Shown one piece after another: positions 26,925-34,712 of a DNA stretch of 64,000 nucleotides. The position numbers and the translations under genes are program-made. The notes beneath the pieces were generated by a model that worked only from the letters and a program-made list of their open reading frames with translations, had not been told where the DNA came from and ran no database searches. Origin of the DNA: an uncultured Granulosicoccaceae bacterium (GTDB taxonomy: Bacteria; Pseudomonadota; Gammaproteobacteria; Granulosicoccales; Granulosicoccaceae); NCBI GenBank assembly GCA_938041955.1, contig CALISD010000025.1, positions 1-64,000 on the forward strand, given 5' to 3'. Position 1 is the first letter of the stretch; every line of letters begins with the position of its first letter.

Positions 26925-27596
26925 CTACTTCGCCACTTGAACCATCACTTCATTACGCCGCATAGGACCCGGAGTCCACGGCGGGTTATATTGTGCAAGT
27001 TCGATCTCACCCAGGAGGGTCAGGTTGGCATCACTCACCGCCTCCCTGAGCTTTTCCTTTTTCTTAATGACGGTAGCTTCTCGGGCGTAGCCGGAGAACT
27101 TCATCGCGGCCATTGTTCTCCCGGATATCACTCTTACAATTACGGCGGGATTGTTAGGCTGTGGCAGTGTATCTATCGTATATTCTTCAGGCATGCTGAA
27201 ACGCACGACATGACTATTCTGCTCTGTATCGCTGCTTTCTGTAGAAGCTGGCGCGGTAGAGACAGGTGCTGTCATTGCGATTTTTTCTGCCGAACTAATG
27301 GCTTGCTTTTTATCCGATTGAGATACTGGAGCCGTCATGGCAATTTTATCCGATGCGCGGTTATTGCCAAAAATGTAGTCCGCTAAAATTCGGAAGCCGT
27401 CGCCGGCCGCCTGTTTTCGATTTCCCGTCACAGTCGTTTCAGCAACAAGCTGTGACTTGTATTCCCGGATTTCTATTTCGTCGCTACTTCGTATGACTGT
27501 GTATTTTGGCTCTTCAATCGGCACTGTGCTGCACGCTGCAGTTGAGTAAATGAGGCTGGAGAGTAATAGAAGTGAGGCTAGTTGTTTGAAAGTCAT
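26925..27596 (-). CDS. SOUL haem-binding family lipoprotein
   Basis: Encodes 223 residues. A lipoprotein signal peptide ends in the lipobox STAAC, so the product is probably membrane-attached by lipidated Cys22. The SOUL/HBP signature is clear: YTVIRSSDEIEIREYKSQLVAE at the start, two copies of KIAMTAPVS, and RFSMPEEYTIDTLPQP, followed by GEIELAQYNPPWTPGPMRRNEV at the end. SOUL proteins bind haem or related tetrapyrroles through a hydrophobic surface; the role of bacterial lipoprotein versions is not established. It is monocistronic, flanked on both sides by family B repeats. Confidence 0.92.
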   Translation of the reverse strand: MTFKQLASLLLLSSLIYSTAACSTVPIEEPKYTVIRSSDEIEIREYKSQLVAETTVTGNRKQAAGDGFRILADYIFGNNRASDKIAMTAPVSQSDKKQAISSAEKIAMTAPVSTAPASTESSDTEQNSHVVRFSMPEEYTIDTLPQPNNPAVIVRVISGRTMAAMKFSGYAREATVIKKKEKLREAVSDANLTLLGEIELAQYNPPWTPGPMRRNEVMVQVAK

Positions 27597-27677
27597 GTCT
27601 TGTTTTGTTTCTGAGGTGGGACGAAGCTAGCAGGTTGTATGTGAATGGATTGTGTTTCTCTGGATGCTCATAAGGCG

Positions 27678-27783
27678 TGACGTGTTGGGCTTGATCCACT
27701 CGCTATTGCGTCGGGTTTCCTTTCGTGGCGGCGTGTGGGACTTGACCCGCTCGCTTACGCGTCCTGTTTCCCCCTGCCTTGCC
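27678..27783 (-). repeat. Two tandem family B repeats
   Basis: Two ~50-base units in reverse orientation, with cores GATCCACTCGCTATTGCGTC and GACCCGCTCGCTTACGCGTC, each followed by a GTTTCC segment. They separate the SOUL and AEC-transporter genes. Confidence 0.6.
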
Positions 27784-27804
27784 GGACCTGCGAGTTCAAT
27801 TGGT

Positions 27805-28749
27805 CTATATGAGTCCGGTTCGTGCCAGATATAAATAGATGGTTAACGTGACTATCGAGGCCGCTGTGGTCACTACCACTGCACTTGAGGCACGCTCCTC
27901 CCAAACGCTATAGTTTTGCGCCAATATAAAGACATCGGTGGCCGCTGGTAATGCACCGAGCAGCACGGCGGAATACAACCAGACCGGATCCAGATCAGGT
28001 ATTTGTTTCAGGAATATGTAAATCAACAGCGGGTGCAGTACCAGCTTTATCGGTACCAGGTATCCAAGCTCTGGTGGCACTCTCTTAAGGGGTCGCAAGG
28101 CAGCAGTTACCCCCATCGCAAACAGTGCACAGGGTGCAGCCGCATTCGAAAGCGACAGCAATAGGGTATCGATGATTGCAGGAGGCTCAAATCTGAGCCA
28201 CGCGGCAGTCATGCCCGCTATGGTGGCCAATATGAATGGATGGGTGAATATTTTTTTAAAAATACCCGCCAGCAAGGAAAATATATTCTTATCTGATTTT
28301 TCGCCTAACGCCATTAGCAACGGTGCCAATGTAAAGTGCATGGTGTTATCAACACAGAATATCAGCGCCACCGGGACTCCGGCGGCCGGACCAAACGCTG
28401 CAATTGCCAATGGTGGACCAAGGTATCCGATATTGCCGTAAGCGCCGGCAAAGCCTTGAATAGTCGCGACACGAATTCCCTCGCGAGAAAACAACAACGC
28501 AATAACAAAACACAGCAGAAAAATACTAAAGGTGGCGGCTGTGGTGTTTAACAGAAAGCTTGCGTTAGAGAACTCCTCAAACGGTGTCTTTGATAACAAT
28601 CTAAAAAACAGAGCAGGCAACGATATATACAGAAGAAAGAAATTAAGCCACGCCAAACCCTCTATCGGAAGCTTAACCAGGCGACCGGAAATATAACCGG
28701 CAACTATCAGGAAAAACAAAGGCAGCACGAGGGTCAATACCGAAAGCAT
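27805..28749 (-). CDS. AEC-family permease
   Basis: Encodes 314 residues with about ten hydrophobic helices in two halves, matching the auxin efflux carrier (AEC/Mem_trans) family, whose bacterial members move malonate, malate or other small anions. Landmarks are LVLPLFFLIVAGYISGR at the start, GAYGNIGYLGPPLAIAAFG near residue 100, a proline-bearing segment in the first half, and LYSAVLLGALPAATDVFILAQNY near the end. It lies 51 bases downstream of the betaine-type permease gene in the same direction. It could be a fourth member of that operon. The substrate is unknown. Confidence 0.88.
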   Translation of the reverse strand: MLSVLTLVLPLFFLIVAGYISGRLVKLPIEGLAWLNFFLLYISLPALFFRLLSKTPFEEFSNASFLLNTTAATFSIFLLCFVIALLFSREGIRVATIQGFAGAYGNIGYLGPPLAIAAFGPAAGVPVALIFCVDNTMHFTLAPLLMALGEKSDKNIFSLLAGIFKKIFTHPFILATIAGMTAAWLRFEPPAIIDTLLLSLSNAAAPCALFAMGVTAALRPLKRVPPELGYLVPIKLVLHPLLIYIFLKQIPDLDPVWLYSAVLLGALPAATDVFILAQNYSVWEERASSAVVVTTAASIVTLTIYLYLARTGLI

Positions 28750-28800
28750 AGGGCTTGTTTTTCTTAGATGGCGGAGTGTTGTTAAATCAAGCCGGGAGCG

Positions 28801-30312
28801 TTAGTCGCGTTTACCCTGTACTATCTGATTTAATATCATCGCACAAAACAATATCGCAAAGCCTGCTAATATCCCCTGTCCCACAGATGAATACTGCAGT
28901 GCTTCAAGCACATCTTCACCTAACCCCTTAGCGCCGATCAATGAAGCCACCACCACCATCGCAAGGCTCAACATTATTGTTTGATTCACCCCGGCTAATA
29001 TTGAAGGTGCTGCAAGTGGCAAATCAACCTTGGTTAATAAATACCACTTTGATGCGCCATAGGCGATAGCAGCTTCACGAATGGATTCCGGCACGCCTCG
29101 CATACCCAGTACGGTGAGTCTTACCACCGGGGTGCCACCAAAAATCATAGTAGTAATTACCGCAGCTGGCTTACCGACACTGAAAAACGCAATCACCGGG
29201 ATCATGAAAACGAAAGACGGCATAGTCTGCATGAAGTCCATGATCGGACGGATAACTGCATAGAACTTAGGCCTTCTGGCGCTGAACAAGCCCAGCGGAA
29301 TGCCCAATGTGATTGACAGCAACGCTGCGGTGCCAAGCAATGCCAGAGTGGTCATCGCCTTTTCCCAAAAGCCGAATAAGCCCATGTACAACAGAAAAAA
29401 CGCTGAGGCGACAGCGCCACCAATACCTGCAGATAGCCAGGTAAGCAGGATGATAAAACTGGCAATCACCGGCCAGGGCGTTTGTACAAACAGCACTTCC
29501 AGTCCATCAAGCACCACTCTGATGCCATAGGATATAGAGTCAAAAATGTATCCACCCCCAGAGCGGACGGCTTCGAAAATTCGTTCAACAACAGAGATTC
29601 CTGTCATTCGAATTTGGCGATCTGTAGGAAACGTTTCAAGCCATTCGAACGTACCCGGAAATGCAAAGTGAATAATACTGACGATAAATATCACCAGTAC
29701 AAAGGCGAGTGTCACTGCCGTACGAACAGGACTAAGACCATGGGTTAAGTCTCGATCGGATAACCACATAGAGAAGCGTTTTTCGAGCGCCGGGTTAGCC
29801 ATAACCCCCTCAATGAGCTTTATCACTAACAACATCCCCAGACCCAACAAAGCGACAGTGGTGGCTGAGGCCTCCGCTTGAATCACCTCTAGCTGGATAT
29901 CTGCAATCGCTTTCTCTAACGATTCAATCGTACGCTGAAATACCTCGACTTTATCTGTCTGTTTTTCAATTGCAGCTGCAAGTTGCTTGTGGCGAAAATC
30001 CAGCGTGCCTTCAATTTGACTGATTCTGTTTTTGGCTTCAGACCCGAGATCACCAAATAAACCACGTGCCAGCTGAATGACGGCAAACGTTTCCAGAATA
30101 ATAAATGGCAAACCCCAATTCCACAGACCACGCATGCCGTACCAGACGGGTCCAAGTAATGCAGCCACCCAGTTGAATGTCCAGGTGAAACGCGCGCGAC
30201 TACCGATCTTATTAAACTGTTTCTGGTAGTAGTCACTGTTGGTATCAACGAAAGGCGAAATCAGCTTTTCCCGATCTTCCTGCACCACCGAAGTATCTTT
30301 GTGCGTACTCAT
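28801..30312 (-). CDS. Glycine betaine/proline-type ABC permease with N-terminal extension
   Basis: Encodes 503 residues, longer than ProW (about 350). Residues ~250-500 form the standard ProW permease core, including the coupling loop GMRGVPESIREAAIAYGASKWYLLTKVDLPLAAPSI and ANQ-type membrane helices. The extra N-terminus has FNWVAALLGPVWYGMRGLWNWGLPF (about 46-70), resembling DUF2628, then a Glu/Gln/Lys-rich coiled coil (92-148) and further membrane segments. With its ATPase and binding protein it imports a quaternary amine across the inner membrane. Its ATG overlaps the ATPase gene by four bases. The extension might sense membrane state or osmotic stress; that is inference. Confidence 0.87.
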   Translation of the reverse strand: MSTHKDTSVVQEDREKLISPFVDTNSDYYQKQFNKIGSRARFTWTFNWVAALLGPVWYGMRGLWNWGLPFIILETFAVIQLARGLFGDLGSEAKNRISQIEGTLDFRHKQLAAAIEKQTDKVEVFQRTIESLEKAIADIQLEVIQAEASATTVALLGLGMLLVIKLIEGVMANPALEKRFSMWLSDRDLTHGLSPVRTAVTLAFVLVIFIVSIIHFAFPGTFEWLETFPTDRQIRMTGISVVERIFEAVRSGGGYIFDSISYGIRVVLDGLEVLFVQTPWPVIASFIILLTWLSAGIGGAVASAFFLLYMGLFGFWEKAMTTLALLGTAALLSITLGIPLGLFSARRPKFYAVIRPIMDFMQTMPSFVFMIPVIAFFSVGKPAAVITTMIFGGTPVVRLTVLGMRGVPESIREAAIAYGASKWYLLTKVDLPLAAPSILAGVNQTIMLSLAMVVVASLIGAKGLGEDVLEALQYSSVGQGILAGFAILFCAMILNQIVQGKRD

Positions 30313-31370
30313 GAGGTTTCAGTACCAGCGGCAATAGTTCTTAATAAATCCGTTTGGGTTATCACGCCAGTCCGTTGCCCTTGAGGGTTAATCACAGCAA
30401 GTGGTTGCTCCTGGCTGGTAGCACCCTCGATTAACTCACTCAGGTTGGCGTCTTCAGAAAACTCCGGCGCCTCTGCAGACAAGTTGCCGTTCGACGCCTG
30501 CCAGTGATCAATGGGCTGCATCACCGCATGTGCACGAACAATCTTAAGCCTGGAAATACCTGCGACAAAATCAGACACATAGTCATCGACAGGATTCATG
30601 ATAATTTCAGCTGGTGTTCCCGTTTGTACCACACGGCCGTCACGCATGATCGCTATGCGATCACCAATGCGAACCGCTTCATCCAGATCATGGGTAATAA
30701 ATACGGTGGTCTTGTTTAACCCGGACGCAAGGTGCATAAACTCATTTTGCAGCTGCCGTCTGATCAACGGATCAAGCGCGCTGAATGGCTCATCCATTAA
30801 TAATATTTCAGGGTCTGCTGCCAATGCACGCGCAAGGCCGACCCGCTGTTGCATGCCACCGGATAACTCATGGGCGTACTTATTGCCCCAGCCTGTGAGC
30901 TCTACCATTTCAATAGTACGGTGCGCTATTTCCATACGCTTGTTCTTGGGGATATCGCGTATCTCAAGCGGCATCGCAATGTTATCTAATACTGATCGAT
31001 GCGGCATCAAAGCGAAATTTTGAAACACCATCGCGATGTGTTCGTTGCGATAACGACGAAGCGCTTTGTCTGACATGGCCATGATGTCCTGGCCGTTAAC
31101 GATAATTGTGCCATCCGTGGGTTCAAGTAAACGATTGATATGACGCACCAGTGTGGACTTGCCACTACCGGACAATCCCATCACACAAAATATTTCACCC
31201 GGCCTGATTTGCATGGTCGCATCTGCAACACCGATCACGCAGTTGTACTTGGAAAGGACTTTGGCTTTGCTTAACGATGTGGACTTGATGTCTTGAAGGG
31301 CTTCTTTGGCACGATCACCAAATATTTTCCATACATTGGAAATTTCTATAGCGTATTGGTGCTCGGTCAC
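30309..31370 (-). CDS. Glycine betaine/proline-type ABC ATPase (ProV-like)
   Basis: Encodes 353 residues. Walker A is GLSGSGKST, the signature is LSGGMQQRVGLARALA, and Walker B is ILLMDEPFSALDP followed by the H-loop VFITHDLDEAVRIGD. The opening IEISNVWKIFGD and the KLLEPTDGTI-type insert are those of the ProV/OpuAA group. The C-terminus retains a single short CBS-like segment (LAVINPQGQRTGVITQTDLLRTIAAG). The full tandem CBS pair that senses ionic strength in OpuA appears shortened here. It energises the 503-residue permease, with which it overlaps by ATGA. It lies 55 bases after the binding-protein gene, across a hairpin. Confidence 0.92.
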   Translation of the reverse strand: MTEHQYAIEISNVWKIFGDRAKEALQDIKSTSLSKAKVLSKYNCVIGVADATMQIRPGEIFCVMGLSGSGKSTLVRHINRLLEPTDGTIIVNGQDIMAMSDKALRRYRNEHIAMVFQNFALMPHRSVLDNIAMPLEIRDIPKNKRMEIAHRTIEMVELTGWGNKYAHELSGGMQQRVGLARALAADPEILLMDEPFSALDPLIRRQLQNEFMHLASGLNKTTVFITHDLDEAVRIGDRIAIMRDGRVVQTGTPAEIIMNPVDDYVSDFVAGISRLKIVRAHAVMQPIDHWQASNGNLSAEAPEFSEDANLSELIEGATSQEQPLAVINPQGQRTGVITQTDLLRTIAAGTETS

Positions 31371-31388
31371 AGGGGTTCTCAGGTGAAA

Positions 31389-31413
31389 TGCGGCGTTCAG
31401 AACGAACGCCGCA
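31389..31413 (-). promoter_or_regulatory. Intercistronic hairpin between binding-protein and ATPase genes
   Basis: A perfect 10-base stem TGCGGCGTTC / GAACGCCGCA with a five-base loop, located right after the binding-protein stop codon. On the transcript it is followed by UUUC only. Such hairpins commonly protect the upstream mRNA or partly terminate transcription, raising binding-protein output relative to the ATPase and permease. Confidence 0.6.
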
Positions 31414-31424
31414 GAAGGGACTAT

Positions 31425-32372
31425 TTACAGACCAAGCCAACCGTCAACGCGATCAGAGTTTGCTGCTACCCATGCTTTGGCAACTTCTGCTGCATCTTTT
31501 CCACCTTCAATTTCGAATGCGAATGCAGAGACATCTTCACCGGTAAGTGAAATGTTCTTAACCAAATCGGCAATAGCGGGTGAACGCCCCTCAAGAGATT
31601 TTGAATAAGCAATTTGTACTTGCTTAAGCGCATCTTCAGTCATGACTTTAGAGTTTTCAAACCAGTTCGGATCCTGGTCTGGCTGCAACGCGGTGTACTT
31701 TTCAGGATCAAACTCCGGCTCAGACAATCGAACGATGTCATGTTGAAACCAGATAGCGTGCGGTGAGTAGCAGTAGAACGCATAACCAATGCCTTTCTTG
31801 ACTGAGTCACCGACAGTTGCAGTCATCACTGCCTGGTCAGCACGAATTGGCTCCATAAAAGGCATTAGCCCATAGTCACGGACTTTTACCTGATTAACGT
31901 TAGCAGATGCCCAACCCGGAGCACCGATCCAGATCTCGCCTTTGCCGTTATTATCACTGTCCATTTTAGAAGCGATTTCTGGGCGGGCTAGATCAAAGAT
32001 AGAAGTGACATTGTTTTCTTCACTGAAAGATTTAGTGACACAAAAGCTCTGTTTGCCTTCATAAGCATTTTCAGACAGTGCAACATTACCTGTGCCGTCT
32101 ACAAATTTGTCTGTGAAGCTTTTCTGGTTTGGCAACCAAACATCTGGATGGATGTCGATGTCGCCTTTGCCAGCGTCCATCGCCTGAAAGATTGCGCCAT
32201 TGTTGCCAGGCACCAATGTGGCTTCACCACCAATCCGTGAAACAACAACCTCTTGGATAAGGTGAGCAATTGCTTGTGCACCGGTCCACGCGGGTGCACC
32301 AATATTGACTGATTCTGCCATAGCCGTAGTGCTGGATAGCGCTAGTGCGAGGCCAAGTAGAGTTTTTTTCAT
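31425..32372 (-). CDS. Glycine betaine/proline-type ABC substrate-binding protein (ProX-like)
   Basis: The ATG at 32372 with GGAG six bases upstream gives 315 residues; the longer frame to 32414 has no ribosome-binding site and would bury the signal peptide (LLGLALALSSTTAMAES). The mature protein starts VNIGAPAWTGAQAIAHLIQEVV, the OpuAC/ProX pattern. GDIDIHPDVWLPNQ and IGAPGWASANVNQVKVRDYG contribute to the ligand pocket. AFYCYSPHAIWFQHD supplies aromatic residues for the cation-pi cage that binds quaternary ammonium. It is periplasmic and first in the operon. Glycine betaine, proline betaine or choline are likely ligands. Confidence 0.92.
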   Translation of the reverse strand: MKKTLLGLALALSSTTAMAESVNIGAPAWTGAQAIAHLIQEVVVSRIGGEATLVPGNNGAIFQAMDAGKGDIDIHPDVWLPNQKSFTDKFVDGTGNVALSENAYEGKQSFCVTKSFSEENNVTSIFDLARPEIASKMDSDNNGKGEIWIGAPGWASANVNQVKVRDYGLMPFMEPIRADQAVMTATVGDSVKKGIGYAFYCYSPHAIWFQHDIVRLSEPEFDPEKYTALQPDQDPNWFENSKVMTEDALKQVQIAYSKSLEGRSPAIADLVKNISLTGEDVSAFAFEIEGGKDAAEVAKAWVAANSDRVDGWLGL

Positions 32373-32688
32373 GTATTTCTCCAACGATAAATGTGCTGAG
32401 TGATGCGGGACCACGCATGAACGGTAATGAGCAGGTCCATTACATCAGTAACCTTACATGAGGCGATTACCCTGATCCCGCTTTCGAACACTGAACACGA
32501 AACGGAAAACAGGGGACTTCGACGACTGCATGATTGCCTAGAAGGTTAACATTATGTTTGAACAGAGTGGCTGGCTGCGCATTAAAAACGTTCGTTGGGC
32601 GGCATTTATGTCGCACCACTGCCTGTTGCCATGTTTATTGCAAAAGTGTCGCGAATCAATTTTCGCCGACTGAGATTGACTTTACAAC

Positions 32689-33294
32689 CTACACCAATGG
32701 GGAATATTCATTCATCGCGGCAACCACCTCATCTAACGAGCGGAGTGCACCGGTCTGCAAATATTCCATGGCTTTCAGCGAAGCATCGTGAGCTTCCTGG
32801 CCGGACCCTGCAACGCAATCTTCAATAACCCGGCAAAAGTAATCTGATTGGTGAGCATCAACAAAGGTGTAGTGCACGCAGACATCCGTTAAGCCCCCGC
32901 ACAATAATAAGGTATTGGCTTTAAGCCCCTTCATCAGGATTTCAAAGTCAGTACCGAAGAATGCAGAGTATCGTCGCTTCCTGACAATGTAGTCCCCTTC
33001 CCTGAACCCCAACTCGGCTTTGGCAATCTGTGCTTTAGGGTCAGTTTCAATACAGTGAACCTCTTCTACCCCATCAAGCTCACGGCCAAAATCCACGTGG
33101 TCAGGTCGATGCACTTCTTGAATAAAAACAACAGGAATGTTGTTGGCATGCGCTGCATCAATAGCGACAGTCGCTTTGGTTACCCGTTCCCGATAACCCG
33201 GCATTGCCGGGATACCAGAGTAGTCATCCATGAAATCAGCAGCAAGAATGTCAATAACAATAAGTGCCGGCTTTCCTTCAATAAGATGTCGCAT
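32689..33294 (-). CDS. Isochorismatase-family cysteine hydrolase
   Basis: Encodes 201 residues, starting at an ATG with GGAGAG three bases upstream. The catalytic triad of the family is intact: Asp15 (LIVIDILAADF), Lys106 (IVRKRRYSAF) and Cys139 (GGLTDVCVHYT), the latter preceded by the usual cis-peptide Gly-Gly-Leu. Family members hydrolyse amides such as nicotinamide, carbamoyl groups or isochorismate. VFIQEVHRPDHVDFG resembles amidohydrolase members that act on N-carbamoyl compounds. It is cytosolic, beside but not in the betaine operon (about 320 bases upstream). The substrate is not determined. Confidence 0.88.
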   Translation of the reverse strand: MRHLIEGKPALIVIDILAADFMDDYSGIPAMPGYRERVTKATVAIDAAHANNIPVVFIQEVHRPDHVDFGRELDGVEEVHCIETDPKAQIAKAELGFREGDYIVRKRRYSAFFGTDFEILMKGLKANTLLLCGGLTDVCVHYTFVDAHQSDYFCRVIEDCVAGSGQEAHDASLKAMEYLQTGALRSLDEVVAAMNEYSPLV

Positions 33295-33535
33295 TAGCTC
33301 TCCGCGCTTATCAATACTTCAATCTGATTCTTGCATTAGAATACACAAAGCATCCAGCTAGTGTCTATCCATATACGAAGCAACAGCGGTGGCTCTCAGG
33401 AATGCGATCTTTCCCGACAACATATGGATATGCTGAACTACTCAAACGAGCCCATGCAGCAGGCAATACAGCGCGCAGCTGAAGCGAGCCACATTTAGTC
33501 TTTACGAAATGTCGATAATCCAACCGGAAAATACT

Positions 33536-34549
33536 ATGAAAGCAGTAGGCTATAAAAATACAGGTCCCATTGACCGTGAAGACGCCTTACAAGATATAAC
33601 TCTCGACAAACCCACAGCTAACGGTCGTGACCTTCTAGTTAAAATTAGTGCTGTCTCGGTAAACCCCGTTGATACAAAAGTCAGACAAAGACAGGAGCCG
33701 GAAGCGGACGGCTGGGGTGTACTTGGATATGACGCAGTCGGCGTTGTTGAATCGATTGGCGCTGACGTAAAAAACTTTAAAGCCGGTGATGCGGTCTACT
33801 ACGCCGGCGCCATCAACCGACCGGGCACCAACAGCGAGTTCCATCTTGTCGATGAACGCCTTGTAGGTCATAAACCCAAAAGCCTGACAGATGCAGAAGC
33901 AGCATCTCTTCCACTCACCGCTATCACTGCGTGGGAAATGCTGTTTGACAGACTAGATGTTAAACGCCCCACTGTGGAAGGCGGCAATACTATTCTGATT
34001 ATCGGTGGTGCAGGAGGAGTAGGCTCAATCACAATTCAACTTCTAAAAGCATTAACCGATCTGACTATCATCGCCACTGCTTCACGACCGGAAACGACAG
34101 CATGGGTAAAAGAGTGTGGCGCTCACCATGTTATCAATCACAGATCACCCATGGCAGCTCAAATTGATAAACTCGGCACAGGCGCGCCGGGCTTTGTGTT
34201 TTCCACAACCCAAACTGATGTGCACTATGCTGACATCATTGAGTTGATCGCCCCTCAAGGCCGATTTGGTTTGATCGATGATCCCGGTGACCTCAGTATC
34301 GCCCCACTGAAAATGAAAGCACTTTCACTGCATTGGGAACTGATGTTTAGTCGCTCTTTATTTGAAACAGCTGACATGGAAGCGCAAGGAAGCTTGCTAA
34401 CAGAAGTTGCAGCGCTGGTAGATGCGGGCCGTATAAAGTCAACCACTACAGAAATTGCCGGCAAGATCAATGCAGCTACCCTGCGCAAAGTTCACGCAGA
34501 TATTGAAACGGGCGCTACTCGCGGCAAGATTGTTTTAGAGGGTTTTTAG
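33536..34549 (+). CDS. Zinc-free medium-chain alcohol dehydrogenase (quinone oxidoreductase type)
   Basis: The ATG at 33536 gives 337 residues (MKAVGYKNTG), matching how this family begins; an ATG at 33509 is possible. The GroES-like N-terminal domain has VKISAVSVNPVDTKVRQ and LGYDAVGVVESIGADVKNFKAGDAVYYAG. The Rossmann motif IIGGAGGVGSITIQLLKAL follows at about 158-176. The catalytic and structural zinc cysteines are absent, as in the zinc-binding-dehydrogenase-like ZADH/quinone reductase subgroup. It reduces quinones or enones with NADPH in the cytosol. C-terminal LRKVHADIETGATRGKIVLEGF is typical. It is monocistronic, convergent with the acetoacetyl-CoA synthetase gene. Confidence 0.9.
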   Translation: MKAVGYKNTGPIDREDALQDITLDKPTANGRDLLVKISAVSVNPVDTKVRQRQEPEADGWGVLGYDAVGVVESIGADVKNFKAGDAVYYAGAINRPGTNSEFHLVDERLVGHKPKSLTDAEAASLPLTAITAWEMLFDRLDVKRPTVEGGNTILIIGGAGGVGSITIQLLKALTDLTIIATASRPETTAWVKECGAHHVINHRSPMAAQIDKLGTGAPGFVFSTTQTDVHYADIIELIAPQGRFGLIDDPGDLSIAPLKMKALSLHWELMFSRSLFETADMEAQGSLLTEVAALVDAGRIKSTTTEIAGKINAATLRKVHADIETGATRGKIVLEGF

Positions 34550-34676
34550 CAATGGCTTTTCATCTTATAACCACACTGCCTAATAACGCTGAGCTTTACT
34601 TGAAGTGATTCAAGAACGATATGCTTGAATGAACTAACCCAATTGATATCTACTTTGTGGCAGTGTCTTAGACAAG

Positions 34677-34701
34677 CAAAGGCGCGGCTCTCGCGCCTTT
34701 G
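34677..34701. terminator. Bidirectional terminator-like hairpin
   Basis: The stem CAAAGGCGCG / CGCGCCTTTG with a five-base loop lies between the convergent dehydrogenase and acetoacetyl-CoA synthetase genes. GCTTTC follows on the plus strand and a short T-containing tract on the minus strand. Confidence 0.65.
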
Positions 34702-34712
34702 CTTTCAATCCA

